Source: Competibacter sp963695105 (GTDB lineage Bacteria > Pseudomonadota > Gammaproteobacteria > Competibacterales > Competibacteraceae). From it: a stretch of 64,000 nt of DNA. The notes under the pieces are model-generated. The model was given only the letters and a program-made list of their open reading frames with translations, was not told the origin of the DNA and did no database searches. Where the stretch lies: NCBI GenBank assembly GCA_963695105.1, contig CAVOGC010000014.1, positions 1 to 64,000 on the forward strand, written 5' to 3'. Positions 43,619-53,243 of the stretch are shown one piece after another; within the stretch, counting starts at the first letter, position 1, and the number at the start of each line of letters is the position of its first letter. Both the position numbers and the translations under genes were made by a program.

Positions 43619-46600
43619 CTAAACCCGACCGCCCAATCCTGGCTGGCTGCCCGCGGGTGGAGCGCCGGCTTGCGCTTCGCCGCGCAATTGCGCCGTCAAG
43701 CGCTGCTCGATGGCGTTGACCGGCCGGGTAAACCGCGCCAGCAAGTCGTACAGCACCGGCGTCAGGAAAAGCGTTAACGCGGTTGACAGCAGCAGCCCAC
43801 CGATCACCACCACCCCGATGGCCATCCGGCTTTCGGCGCCGGCGCCGGTGGCCAAAGCCAGCGGCACCGCGCCCAAGACGGTGGACAGCACGGTCATCAG
43901 GATCGGCCGCAGGCGCTGGCTGGCGCCGGCCAGCACGGCAGCTCGCACGTCCAGGCCTTGCGCCCGCATCTGGTTGGCGAACTCGACGATCAGAATGCCG
44001 TTCTTGGCCATCAGGCCGATCAGCAACACGCAACCGATCTGGCTGTGGATATTGATCGACTGACCGGTCAGCAGCAAAGCCAGCAAGGCGCCGGTCACCC
44101 CGACCGGCACGGTCAGCAGGATGATGAACGGATGGATAAAGCTCTCGAACTGAGCGGCCAGCACCAGAAACACGATCAGCAGCGCCAGGCCGAAGGTGAA
44201 ATACAAGCCGCCCGACGTTTCCAGAAACGACTCGGCGGCGCCGGTAAACGAGACGCGCGCCTCCGTCGGCAACGTTTCGGCGGCGATGCGCCCAAGGTCG
44301 GCGATGGCTCGGCCAAGATCGTAGTCGCCGACCAGCGAGGCATCGATGGTGACCGCCGGCAAGCGGTCGAAGCGGCGCAAGGTCAGCGCCGAGCTGTCCT
44401 CGCGCAGCTCGACCACCGCGCCGAGCGGCGCCAGTTCGCCACTCCGGTCGGCACGCACGAAAATCCCCCGCAGATCGCCCGGCTCGCGCCGGTCGGCGGC
44501 CCGCGCTTGCAACAGCACGCCGTACTCGCGGCCCCGGTCGATGTAGGTGGTGACCTCGCGCGAGGCCAGCAGGGTCTGCAAGGTGGCGGCGATGCGTTCG
44601 ACCGGGATGCCCAGTTCGTCGGCCAGGGCGCGGTTAATTTCGACCCGCAGGGTGGGCTGACTGGCCTGATAATCGCTATCGATGGAGGTCAGCCCCGGAT
44701 TGTCTCGGGCGCGCGCCATGATCGCCTCGCTCCAGGCCACCACGGTCGGGTAATCCGGCCCGCCGATCACCAATTGCACCGCTTGCGAGCTGGCGCCGCG
44801 CCCCAGACTGGAGCGGCTGATCGGAATGGCCCGCAGGTCGGGGATCTCGCGCAAATCGCCGCGAAGCGCGCTGACGATCGCCTGCTGGCTGCGTTCGCGC
44901 TGGCTCCAATCGGTGAGGCCGACCACCACAAACGCCCGATTGCTGTCGCCCCGGCCGACCACCGACACCAGCCGCCAGGCCTCGCCGCGCGCGAACAGGG
45001 GTTGTAGCGCCCGTTCGATCTTGCGCACGCCGGCGTCGGTGAACGCCAGCGTCGCGCCCTCGGGCGCCTTGACGGAAATGAAGAACACCCCGCGATCCTC
45101 GCTGGGCGCCAGTTCCTGGGGTAGATCGCGATACAGCAGCAGCGCGGCGACGCTCAGCAGCGCGGCGGCGGCCAGCACGACCAGCGGCATCGCCAGCGCG
45201 CCGTTCAAGGCGGTCCGATAGCCGCGTTCCAGAGCGGCGAACGCGCGTTCCGCCCCCCGCATGAAGCGATTGGGCGTCGCGCCGCGCCCCAGCAGTTGCG
45301 AGCACAGCATCGGGGTCAGCGACAGCGCCACGAAAGTGGAAATCGCCACCGCCGCCGCCAGCACCAGCCCGAATTCCCGAAACAGCTTGCCGATCTCGCC
45401 GCCCAGCAGCGACAGCGGCACGTAGACCGCCACCAGCACCGCGCTGGTGGCCAGCACCGCGAAGGTCACCTGACGGGCGCCGCGATAGGCCGCGACCAGC
45501 GGCGGCTCGCCGTGATCCACCCGGCGCTGGGCGTTTTCCAGCACCACGATGGCGTCGTCCACCACCAGACCGATGGCCAGAATCAGGGCCAGCAGGGTCA
45601 GCAGATTGATCGAAAACCCCAGCGCCGCCAGCAGCATGAAGGAACCGATCACCGACACCGGGATGGTCAGCGCCGGAATCAGGGTGGCCCGGAGCGAGTA
45701 GAGGAAGGCGAAGATGACCAGCACCACCACGCCGACCGCGATCAGCAGGGTGGTCACGACCTCGTCAATGCTGGCCTGGATGAACAGGGCGTCGTCGGTG
45801 GCGACGATCATCCGCACCCCGTCCGGCAGTTGCGGGCGGATGCGCTCCAGTTCGGCCCGCACGCCGGCCGACACCGCCAGGGTATTGGCCCTGGACTGGC
45901 GGATGACCCGCAAGGTGACCGAGTTCTCGCCGTTGGTGCGCACCAGGGAACGGTCGTCCTCTACCCCCGGCTCCACCGTGGCCAGTTCGAACAGCCGGAT
46001 CGGGTAGCCCTCGCGCTGGACGATGGCGAGATCGCGGAATTCCTCGACGTTCTTCAGCCGGCTATCGACCCGCACCGCCAGTTGCCGGTTGCTGGATTCC
46101 AGCCGGCCGGAAGGCAGTTCCACGTTGGCTCGGCGCAGGGCGGTCTCGACGTCGCCGACGGTCAAACCACGCGCCGCCAGCGCTTCGTTGTCCAGCCAAA
46201 CCCGGATGGCGCGGCGGCGGGCGCCGCTCACCGTCACCTCCCCCACCCCGGACACCGTGGTCAGCCGATCCACCACCACCCGCTCGGCCAGATCGGTCAA
46301 TTCCTCGGCGGACAGGCGGTCGCTGGTCAGGGAAACCCGCATCACCGGCTGGCTGTCGCTGTCGGCCTTGACTACCCGAGGCTCGTCGGCCTCCTCCGGC
46401 AAGCGGTTGGCCACCGAGCCGACCGCCTCGCGCACGTCGGCGGCGGCGCTGTCGATGTCCCGCCCGGCGGTGAAGGTGATGCGGGTCTGGCCGACACCTT
46501 CGCTGGAACCGGACTCGATGCGCTTGACCCCGTCGATCCGGGCCACCGCGCCCTCGATGACCTCGGTGATTTCGGTATCGACGATGGCCGGCGCCGCGCC

Positions 46601-46756
46601 GGTGTAGCGGGTGGTGACGGTGACCACCGAGGCATCGACATCCGGCAGTTCGCGCACCGGCAAATCGCGGGCGGCCATGACCCCGCCGACCACGATCAGC
46701 AGGCTGACGACGATGGCGAACACCGGCCGCCGGATGAACAGATCGGACAGGAACAT
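43619..46756 (-). CDS. RND-family efflux permease (HAE-1 group)
   Basis: From MFLSDLFIRRPVFAIVVSLL (ATG at 46756) the inner-membrane protein has about 1045 residues with the two-fold RND layout. TM1 starts the chain, a large periplasmic loop follows, and TM4 contains the proton-relay pair in LVVDDAIVVLENAQRR. The second half repeats the pattern, with GLMAKNGILIVEFANQMRAQ. It exports drugs, dyes or detergents with the adaptor encoded upstream; no outer-membrane channel gene is adjacent. Confidence 0.93.
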   Translation of the reverse strand: MFLSDLFIRRPVFAIVVSLLIVVGGVMAARDLPVRELPDVDASVVTVTTRYTGAAPAIVDTEITEVIEGAVARIDGVKRIESGSSEGVGQTRITFTAGRDIDSAAADVREAVGSVANRLPEEADEPRVVKADSDSQPVMRVSLTSDRLSAEELTDLAERVVVDRLTTVSGVGEVTVSGARRRAIRVWLDNEALAARGLTVGDVETALRRANVELPSGRLESSNRQLAVRVDSRLKNVEEFRDLAIVQREGYPIRLFELATVEPGVEDDRSLVRTNGENSVTLRVIRQSRANTLAVSAGVRAELERIRPQLPDGVRMIVATDDALFIQASIDEVVTTLLIAVGVVVLVIFAFLYSLRATLIPALTIPVSVIGSFMLLAALGFSINLLTLLALILAIGLVVDDAIVVLENAQRRVDHGEPPLVAAYRGARQVTFAVLATSAVLVAVYVPLSLLGGEIGKLFREFGLVLAAAVAISTFVALSLTPMLCSQLLGRGATPNRFMRGAERAFAALERGYRTALNGALAMPLVVLAAAALLSVAALLLYRDLPQELAPSEDRGVFFISVKAPEGATLAFTDAGVRKIERALQPLFARGEAWRLVSVVGRGDSNRAFVVVGLTDWSQRERSQQAIVSALRGDLREIPDLRAIPISRSSLGRGASSQAVQLVIGGPDYPTVVAWSEAIMARARDNPGLTSIDSDYQASQPTLRVEINRALADELGIPVERIAATLQTLLASREVTTYIDRGREYGVLLQARAADRREPGDLRGIFVRADRSGELAPLGAVVELREDSSALTLRRFDRLPAVTIDASLVGDYDLGRAIADLGRIAAETLPTEARVSFTGAAESFLETSGGLYFTFGLALLIVFLVLAAQFESFIHPFIILLTVPVGVTGALLALLLTGQSINIHSQIGCVLLIGLMAKNGILIVEFANQMRAQGLDVRAAVLAGASQRLRPILMTVLSTVLGAVPLALATGAGAESRMAIGVVVIGGLLLSTALTLFLTPVLYDLLARFTRPVNAIEQRLTAQLRGEAQAGAPPAGSQPGLGGRV

Positions 46757-46823
46757 GGCGGCGCACCTCAGCCCCGATTCCTCTCCCACACGGGGAGAGC
46801 AGCGATTGATCGCACAGGGACCA

Positions 46824-47975
46824 TCAGTCCTCACCTCCGGGCGCAAGAGCGGCGGCGGTCTTCGCGCCCTGGCCGACCGGCCGGACCGGCGAGCGCTCGC
46901 GCAGCGTTTGATGGCCCTTGATCACCACCTCGACGCCCGGCGTCAGCCCGGTCAGCACCTCGACCGCGGCGTCGCGCCGCTGTCCGGTGACGATCGCGGT
47001 CCGGGTCGCGATCCCGTCCACCACCACATGGACGTAGCTCCGGCCATCCTCGCTGACCACCGCTTCCTCGGGCACCAGCACCGCGCGGTCGCGTTCGGCG
47101 ACGGTCAGCCGGACCGCCATGAACAGACCGTCCGGCAACAGGGCGTCGGGGTTGGGCAATTCGGCCCGCACCCGGAAGGCGCGGCTCACCGGATCGATAC
47201 GGGTATCCACCTCGCGCACCGTGCCGGTGAAGGTCCGGCCCGGAAAAGCCGCGCTGGCGGCGCTGATCGTTTGTCCGGGCTTGACCGCGGCGAAATAGCG
47301 CTCCGGCGCCTTGAACTCCAGTTCGATGGTGTCCAGATCGTCGAGCGTGGTCAGCGTGGTATCGGTATCGACGTAAGCGCCGAGATTGACGTTGCGCAGC
47401 CCCACCACACCGGCGAAGGGTGCCCGGACCGTCCGTTTTTGCAGCCGGCTGTGTGCCGCTTCCAGGCGGGCCTCGGCCATGCCGAGCTTGGCGCGCAGGT
47501 CGTCCAGATCGGCCGCCGACACCAGCCGTTGGGCGCGCAGCAAGTCCGCGCGCCGCACTTGCAGGCGCAGATTCGCCAGTTCGCTTTCGGCTTCGCGCAC
47601 CGCCGCCCGCTCGCTGTCGCTGTCCAGTTCGACCAACACCGCGCCGGCCGGGACCCGCTGTCCGGCCTGAAAGGCGATACGGGTGACCAGTCCGGCCGTG
47701 CTGGGCACGATCTTGACGGAACTGACGGCGCGGGCGGTGCCGACCGCCGCGACGGTTTCAGTCACCGTGCCGAGGCGCGCGGGGGCGATTTCGACCACCG
47801 TCGGTCCGCCCTGGCGCGAGCCTCGGGCCTCGCCGCCGCGCTCGCCCCTGACGACCCAGTACCCACCGCCGGCCGCCAGCGCGGCCAGCAGAACCACGAT
47901 ACCGAGTTGGGGAAGCAGGCGCATTGGGTTGGGTTCACCAGGCAAGGTTGCGGCATCATCGTCGGGCCGCTTCAT
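46824..47975 (-). CDS. RND efflux periplasmic adaptor subunit (membrane fusion protein)
   Basis: From MKRPDDDAATLPGEPNPMRL (ATG at 47975) about 383 residues; a later ATG (47924) would start directly at the membrane helix LLPQLGIVVLLAALAAGGGY. Core adaptor motifs: VSSVKIVPSTAGLVTRIAFQ (first half of the lipoyl domain), a coiled-coil hairpin (about 125-170) and APFAGVVGLRNVNLGAYVDT (second half). It links the permease 67 bp downstream to an outer-membrane channel encoded elsewhere. Confidence 0.92.
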   Translation of the reverse strand: MKRPDDDAATLPGEPNPMRLLPQLGIVVLLAALAAGGGYWVVRGERGGEARGSRQGGPTVVEIAPARLGTVTETVAAVGTARAVSSVKIVPSTAGLVTRIAFQAGQRVPAGAVLVELDSDSERAAVREAESELANLRLQVRRADLLRAQRLVSAADLDDLRAKLGMAEARLEAAHSRLQKRTVRAPFAGVVGLRNVNLGAYVDTDTTLTTLDDLDTIELEFKAPERYFAAVKPGQTISAASAAFPGRTFTGTVREVDTRIDPVSRAFRVRAELPNPDALLPDGLFMAVRLTVAERDRAVLVPEEAVVSEDGRSYVHVVVDGIATRTAIVTGQRRDAAVEVLTGLTPGVEVVIKGHQTLRERSPVRPVGQGAKTAAALAPGGED

Positions 47976-48027
47976 CACCACAGCGAGCCGTCCCGCACTA
48001 TGACTATCGAACGGTGAATAACGTGCC

Positions 48028-48729
48028 TCACCGGCATAGAGCCTCGCACGGCATCCCATCCTTGTCGCGATCCAGGCGCTTTACGCCACAACGATCGAGA
48101 TAAAACCGCGCCTCCTCGCAGGAGGTCATTTCCCCGCAAGTCTGTTTCGTTCCGCACCGGGACGATGCCGACGGCGATGCCGGCGGTGACGGCTTCGAGG
48201 TTTTTCCACCGTGCCGCCAGTCCCATGGCGGGATCGGATTCGAGTCGGCCCACAGACCGCGTCGAGCCTGTTTCGCCTCCGCCTCCAGCGCGTACAGACG
48301 CCGTGATCGCGCGTAGCGGCGATAGACCCATGCCATCCCGCGCCGCACCTGTTCGGCATCGAGATCCCGACCACCCGACCGCACCGCGCCGACCGTGCGA
48401 CCATAATCGTCCTCGGCTACCACCCGCACCCGCACGACCCGATTGAGCGCCAGCCCCGCCAGTGACCGGGTGGCCGCCACACCGTAGGGCTGATCGTGCT
48501 CCGGCGCATCGATTCCCGCCAGCCGCACCCGCACCCGCCGGCCGCCGTCGGTTCGCACCGTCAAGGTATCGCCGTCGCCAACTCCCACCACCCGGCCGCC
48601 GAACTCGGCGGCGTGGGCCGCCAGCGGCCACAGCAGACCCACAACGAGCAGGCTATATCGCCAATGCCCGTCCAAGCGCTTACGGCTTGAACTGGGGCAG
48701 AAGCTGGATGGTGTCGTCCACCCACGCAT
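48028..48729 (-). CDS. Secreted thermonuclease (SNase-like) with C-terminal excalibur-type domain
   Basis: The protein has a basic N-region and signal-like segment (YSLLVVGLLWPLAAHAAEF), then the SNase fold (GVGDGDTLTVRTDGGRRVRV, RLAGIDAPEHDQPYG, DYGRTVGAV). A Cys-rich tail (CGEMTSCEEARFYLDRCGVK and DRDKDGMPCEALC) is the excalibur calcium-binding motif. It probably degrades extracellular or periplasmic nucleic acid. Start uncertain: ATG at 48729 overlaps the upstream gene by 50 bp, while a TTG at 48678 would start just before the signal peptide. Confidence 0.85.
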   Translation of the reverse strand: MRGWTTPSSFCPSSSRKRLDGHWRYSLLVVGLLWPLAAHAAEFGGRVVGVGDGDTLTVRTDGGRRVRVRLAGIDAPEHDQPYGVAATRSLAGLALNRVVRVRVVAEDDYGRTVGAVRSGGRDLDAEQVRRGMAWVYRRYARSRRLYALEAEAKQARRGLWADSNPIPPWDWRHGGKTSKPSPPASPSASSRCGTKQTCGEMTSCEEARFYLDRCGVKRLDRDKDGMPCEALCR

Positions 48730-49924
48730 CCACTGCGCCCAGCAAAGGCGGCAGCAGCTTGCCCCGCCACTCCTGCTGGGTACTGGCCAGCGCGGTTTGA
48801 ATCTCGGCTTCGAAGCTGTCCCGCGCCAGCAGTTCGATGCCCTCCTGAATCAGCCAGTCCACCGCCAAACCAGCGCCCGCGCCGATCACGACACCCGCCG
48901 CCGCCCCGAGCGGCCCGCCCAGACTGCCGCTGGTTCCGCCAGCCGCGCCGCCGGTCACCAGCAGCAGCGCCCGCTCGACAAACGGCAGGCTGAGCCGGGC
49001 GGCGATGACCGCGCCGACCTGGCTGCCCAGCACTTTGCCGGCCGCCGCGCCCAGCGTGGTCAGCGTGATCCCCCGAAACGCGCCCAGGGTGGAATTGGCG
49101 TCCGAGGCGATGCGGACCTTGTGCAACTGCGCCGGCCAGTCCAGACGCAATTCGGTCGCCGGCTGCTGGCCGAGGTCGAGATGGGTGGTGTGACGGGCGA
49201 CGAAGACTTGAAAGTCCGCCTGCATCGTGGCCAGCACTCGCAGGTAGGACTGCCGCGCCTGCTCCAGGGTATCGCGATAAAGCTGTTGCAGGCGGGGATC
49301 GGTGATTTCCGGCTTCAGCACCAGCAGTTCGTAGTGTTGTTGCAGCACCCGCTCCAGATCGGCGACGACCCGCTCCTTCACGTCCCCATCGCCGAGATGA
49401 CGGACGGCGGAAGTCAGCGCTTCCCACAGCAGTTGGTAATTGGTGCCGTAGCTGTAGTACCAGTCGGCAAACAGGGGTACGCGCTGGCGCAGATCCTGGA
49501 AAGTCGCGTCCATGCCGGCTTCGAACCGCGTTTGCGCCTGCTGGCGAAGTTGCTGGCGGCTCTGTTCCAGGCTCGCCGCGTGATCGCGCACGAAGGCGGA
49601 ATATTGCCCGGCGTCGGCCAGCACCCGCACCAGTTCGCCGTTCTGATTTTGGTAGGCCAGGGCGACCTTGGCCGGCACCTGGCGTTCGACCGGGGCGACC
49701 ACCTGGGTCCGGTCGGGGTGAACCGGCGCGGTATCGAGCGGCGACGCCTGACGCCACAGGTGGGAACCACCCCACGCCAGCGCCAGACCGAGCAGGAGAC
49801 CGAGCCAGAAGCGGGAGCGCCGCCAGACCGGCGGCGGCGCTTGCGTCGTGTTGATGATGATGGGCGGGAGCGTGCTTTCCCGGCGCTCGCCGACTGCGAC
49901 CGGCATCGCGGTCAATTCGTTCAT
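48680..49924 (-). CDS. Membrane-anchored protein of unknown function with glycine-rich C-terminal hydrophobic region
   Basis: This 414-residue protein has one N-terminal transmembrane helix (FWLGLLLGLALAWGGSHLW near 38-56) and a helical, Gln/Arg-rich middle (about 95-260, likely coiled coil). Gly/Ala-rich hydrophobic segments near 295-365 (including GTSGSLGGPLGAAAGVVIGA) resemble glycine-zipper membrane helices. Family not recognised. It overlaps the thermonuclease gene, so the two are likely co-expressed. Confidence 0.65.
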   Translation of the reverse strand: MNELTAMPVAVGERRESTLPPIIINTTQAPPPVWRRSRFWLGLLLGLALAWGGSHLWRQASPLDTAPVHPDRTQVVAPVERQVPAKVALAYQNQNGELVRVLADAGQYSAFVRDHAASLEQSRQQLRQQAQTRFEAGMDATFQDLRQRVPLFADWYYSYGTNYQLLWEALTSAVRHLGDGDVKERVVADLERVLQQHYELLVLKPEITDPRLQQLYRDTLEQARQSYLRVLATMQADFQVFVARHTTHLDLGQQPATELRLDWPAQLHKVRIASDANSTLGAFRGITLTTLGAAAGKVLGSQVGAVIAARLSLPFVERALLLVTGGAAGGTSGSLGGPLGAAAGVVIGAGAGLAVDWLIQEGIELLARDSFEAEIQTALASTQQEWRGKLLPPLLGAVDAWVDDTIQLLPQFKP

Positions 49925-50124
49925 GGCAACTCCTTCAGGCGACTCCTCCCCTCCGAAACGAGAGGAGTTCAGACTTGGGTCATGGGGATAAATCCAGAGA
50001 ATGGAAGGGCGTGAGGTGGAATCAATATGTTGTGTTTATCGCATCAGGGATTCAATCTCAAGTCGATGCCTTTGATCGGCAAGGACAACCGCGAGCGGGT
50101 GGCGCCTCTACCAAACGCGCGGCG

Positions 50125-50958
50125 TCACGGCATTACATCTTCGCTTCTCAGGTGCGACTCCGGCGGCTGCGACCCCGGCCCGTCAGGCGGCTCGCTCACG
50201 AACAGCGGGCACGGCCGGTCGCTGGCCCGCCAGCGGTCGGCGAACTCGCCCCAGTGCGGATGTGACTCGCGGTTCGCCTCCAGATAATCCAGCAGGTGTT
50301 GCACGCTGGCGTTGTGACTCCGCGCGCTGAGCCGGGTGCTGAGACAGGCCCAGCGCAGGTAGAGCGCATAGGTGTTGAGCACGTCGCCCTCGCAGTAGCG
50401 ATTGATGGCGGCGTAGTCGCCGGCGGCGGCCTGCTCCGCCACCGCCGCGCCGGAACCGTTCCATTTGCCCGGCAGGCCCAAGGCGCGGGCGGCCTCGTCC
50501 AAACCCAGCCGCGGCGAAGCGCCGAAGTCGCTCAGCGCGTCCATCAGGTCGCAGTGCCAGTTGGATTCGTAGCGGTAGTCGTAACCGAAACGGGGATCGG
50601 TGCGGTGCCAGTTGTAGGCGGTCAGCCCGTGGATCAGGGAACGCTGCTTGAGTACGGCGGCGTCGAAGCCCCGACCGTTCCAGGTCACCAGCCGGGGCCG
50701 CTGCTTATCGATCATCTGCCAGAACCCGGCCAGAATCTCCCGCTCGCCGCGTTCGGCGATGCTGGCCGCGCCCAGCTTGCGCACGCTATGGCGCTCGTAC
50801 TCGCCGTCCCGCTCGATGCGGGCCAGCAGGAAACCCAAGGTCACGATTTCATGCTGGATCGGCTTGGGGAAGGCCTCTGGGTCGCGGTCCTCCGGCAGAA
50901 TGGCGGTATCGGGGCGGGTTTCGAGATCGATGACGAGCAGGTTGAGCGGATTGGCCAT
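50125..50958 (-). CDS. Predicted 3'-5' exonuclease, PolB-related (DnaQ-like fold)
   Basis: From MANPLNLLVIDLETRPDTAI (ATG at 50958) 277 residues. The DEDD catalytic set is visible: Asp and Glu in VIDLETRP, Asp in VTWNGRGFDAAVL, and Asp in RYCEGDVLNTYALYLRW. This corresponds to the PolB-like exonuclease family of stand-alone proofreading-type nucleases. It probably trims DNA or RNA in the cytoplasm. Confidence 0.85.
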   Translation of the reverse strand: MANPLNLLVIDLETRPDTAILPEDRDPEAFPKPIQHEIVTLGFLLARIERDGEYERHSVRKLGAASIAERGEREILAGFWQMIDKQRPRLVTWNGRGFDAAVLKQRSLIHGLTAYNWHRTDPRFGYDYRYESNWHCDLMDALSDFGASPRLGLDEAARALGLPGKWNGSGAAVAEQAAAGDYAAINRYCEGDVLNTYALYLRWACLSTRLSARSHNASVQHLLDYLEANRESHPHWGEFADRWRASDRPCPLFVSEPPDGPGSQPPESHLRSEDVMP

Positions 50959-51302
50959 GGGTCCCCTGAAAGATGTCGGGATGATTTGGAAACGGAGATT
51001 CTTGCAAAACAATATCCCTACGTCCAAACCCGCGGTATCTCCCGAGTTGGACAGTCGGGATTTTCACCCGTGCTGTCCGATCATCACCCTCAATGCCCGG
51101 AAACCGCGCAACCCGGCATTTAGCCGGATTGCTTTTTCGGTTGGAAAAATCCCGTCGCGGCTGCCATGCTCTTTGAAACGATCCGGGATTGAGAACCGTC
51201 CCCTGTTCGATCCCGCCGGTTGGCACTATCCACCGATCCGCCGTACCAACCTGGCAACGCCCAAATTTTCGAGCATCGCGCCCACTCAGCAGGAGCCCGC
51301 GG
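50959..51302. other. Intergenic region between divergent exonuclease and SRPBCC genes
   Basis: These 344 bases hold no convincing gene or RNA. GCAGGAG just before 51303 is a probable ribosome binding site for the SRPBCC gene. Promoters for both directions must lie here, but no good -35/-10 pair stands out. Confidence 0.5.
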
Positions 51303-51755
51303 ATGATCGCCACCAAAGCTGACGCTCTCGTTTTTCAGAAGGTCGAGCGGGTCTACCAGTTCGTCGCCCTGGACTTTGTGGCGAACTACCCCCGCTGGTC
51401 GGCCGAGGTACTGGAACTCAAACCGCTGTCCGCCGGCCCCGTGCAACTGGGTTTTCAGGCCCGGCAGGTGCGCGTCGATCAGGGCCACAAAACGGAATCG
51501 ACCTTCGAGGTGGCCGAGCTGGAACCGCTCAAGCGGGTGTGCTTCCAGGGCATCACGGCCCCCTATCGCTCCATTTACGAATTCGAAAACCTCAGTCCTT
51601 CCACCCATGTGACGTTCATTTTCGAACTGGAACAACTCGAACCGCGCATGCGCCCGTTCGAAAAGCTGATCCGCATGGCGTTGCAAGATGGCGCCAAGCG
51701 CACGGTACGAAAACTAAAGTTATTGATCGAAAAGGAAATGCTGGACAACGACTAG
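51303..51755 (+). CDS. SRPBCC (START-like) family protein
   Basis: From MIATKADALVFQKVERVYQF this 150-residue protein has the polyketide-cyclase/SRPBCC pattern: FVALDFVANYPRWSAEVLEL, TESTFEVAELEPLKRVCFQG and YEFENLSPSTHVTFIFELEQ, ending in a long helix. Such proteins bind hydrophobic ligands in a deep cavity. It precedes the LOV photoreceptor gene by 56 bp on the same strand, so co-transcription is likely. Confidence 0.75.
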   Translation: MIATKADALVFQKVERVYQFVALDFVANYPRWSAEVLELKPLSAGPVQLGFQARQVRVDQGHKTESTFEVAELEPLKRVCFQGITAPYRSIYEFENLSPSTHVTFIFELEQLEPRMRPFEKLIRMALQDGAKRTVRKLKLLIEKEMLDND

Positions 51756-51811
51756 CACCGCAAACGGCAACAGCGTGATTTCGAGGCCAAGAACTCTCCA
51801 GGAGATTCCCC

Positions 51812-52264
51812 ATGTTCGTGACGGCAAAAGACGATGGCTTGATCCCTTACGTGCTGACGCAAATCCTGGATGCCTGCGTCAACGGCGTCACCCTGTCCGA
51901 CCCAGATCTGCCGGACAACCCGATCGTGTACGCCAACAAAGCCTTTGAAGAGATCTCCGGCTACTCGCAGGACGAGATCGCGGGCCGCAACTGCCGGTTC
52001 CTGCAGGGCGAGGACCGCGACCAGGAAGGCTTGCAAACCATCCGCGAGGCGCTGAAGCGGCATGAACCCTGCGTGGTGACCCTGCGCAACTACCGCAAGA
52101 ACGGCGAACTGTTCTTCAACCGCCTCGCCATCCGCCCGCTGGTGGACCACGAAGGCCAAGTGATTTATTACCTGGGCGTCCAGTACGACGTCACCCATCA
52201 GGTTCGCGCCCGGGAAGAAATCGAGAAGCTGCGCTTCGAGATCGACAAGCTGGCGGGCGATTGA
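51812..52264 (+). CDS. Short LOV-domain blue-light photoreceptor
   Basis: This 150-residue PAS/LOV protein carries the flavin-binding signature GRNCRFLQG with photoactive Cys61. LRNYRKNGELFFNRLAIRPL and YYLGVQYDVT (Gln near 124) contact the flavin in LOV domains. An amphipathic C-terminal helix (about 130-147) could serve as the J-alpha dimerisation helix. There is no effector domain, as in short LOV proteins of pseudomonads. Blue light would form a Cys-flavin adduct; the output partner is unknown. Confidence 0.9.
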   Translation: MFVTAKDDGLIPYVLTQILDACVNGVTLSDPDLPDNPIVYANKAFEEISGYSQDEIAGRNCRFLQGEDRDQEGLQTIREALKRHEPCVVTLRNYRKNGELFFNRLAIRPLVDHEGQVIYYLGVQYDVTHQVRAREEIEKLRFEIDKLAGD

Positions 52265-52370
52265 CACCGGCCGGCGCGGGCGCCACTCCCTCGGGACTTT
52301 CGCTTCGGGTTTAAGAACCGTTCGGGGTGAACGGATGAAGCGAAAATCCTGTCCCTGCATCGGGTTCATG

Positions 52371-53243
52371 TTAGCGCGCTGATTTTTCCAGCCCCATCTC
52401 TTTCCAGATCGCCGTGACCGCGCCCATGGCATGGCCTTGCAGGGAGATCGACTTGCCGGCGATTTCACGAGGTACTTGCGGATATTGCAGGTTTACCCGG
52501 ATGAGATGGGCGCGCGGATGCGCGTGCACGATGCGCTCCATCGGCCAGCGGATGACGCTGGGCGTGTTGAATCCAGCGCCGATTTCCAAAACCAGCAAAT
52601 CCCGCTCGTGGTTGTTATCGAGCCATTGCTCAAGGCGTTCAGCCTGCTCCCGATAAGGGTCCTCGATAAACCAGTAGCCACCGCGCACGTTCATGATCAC
52701 GTCTTCACCGCAGTTGGGGCAGCGAGGGAGAACGCTGGAATCCGTCACCACCTGGGTTGCCGGGTCGATCTTCGGCAGGATGCGCTCGATCACCGGCCAA
52801 CTCGGCCATACCGCGTTCGAACAGGGCGTTTGGCACTGCATGAGCGCGTAGTCGCCCTGGGGCGTAAACAGCCGGTCTTCGGCAAAACCGTTCTTGGTAA
52901 ACAGCCCATCCACGTTGGAGGTGATGACGAAATACGCCTTTTCCCGCACCAGATCCAACAGCCGGGCATAGACCGGGTGCGGCGGCGCCTGGAACCGCAC
53001 CTGATTCACGTTCGCCGCCAGATAACCCCATTTCAGTTCGGGACTCCAGTCCGAATAGCCCATCAACTCGGCCCGCCGGTGGAAACCGAGCTTCACCATG
53101 CCGGGAAAATCCCGGGCGAACGATTCCGTATCCATGTAATCGATGCCGGCCTCGACGGCCAGCCCGGCGCCGGCCGCGATCAGCACGGCGTTGGCTTGGC
53201 GCAGCAGATCGCGGCAACGCTGGATGTCATGGTCGTTAAACAT
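52371..53243 (-). CDS. Class M sirtuin (SirTM), protein ADP-ribosyltransferase-like
   Basis: This 290-residue Sir2-fold protein has VLIAAGAGLAVEAGIDYMDT (NAD-binding Gly loop in the macrodomain-linked form), YFVITSNVDGLFTKNGFAED and a zinc-ribbon-like CPNCGEDVIM. LVLEIGAGFNTPSVIRWPME follows. Macrodomain-linked sirtuins ADP-ribosylate carrier proteins such as GcvH-like lipoylated proteins. It overlaps the upstream macrodomain gene by 8 bp. Neither the GcvH-L substrate gene nor a lipoate ligase is adjacent, unlike the firmicute operons. Confidence 0.85.
   Translation of the reverse strand: MFNDHDIQRCRDLLRQANAVLIAAGAGLAVEAGIDYMDTESFARDFPGMVKLGFHRRAELMGYSDWSPELKWGYLAANVNQVRFQAPPHPVYARLLDLVREKAYFVITSNVDGLFTKNGFAEDRLFTPQGDYALMQCQTPCSNAVWPSWPVIERILPKIDPATQVVTDSSVLPRCPNCGEDVIMNVRGGYWFIEDPYREQAERLEQWLDNNHERDLLVLEIGAGFNTPSVIRWPMERIVHAHPRAHLIRVNLQYPQVPREIAGKSISLQGHAMGAVTAIWKEMGLEKSAR

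Noticed and set aside
45296..46921. 541-codon forward open frame opposite the RND permease
   Set aside because: Antisense shadow; His/Arg/Gln-rich low-complexity translation.
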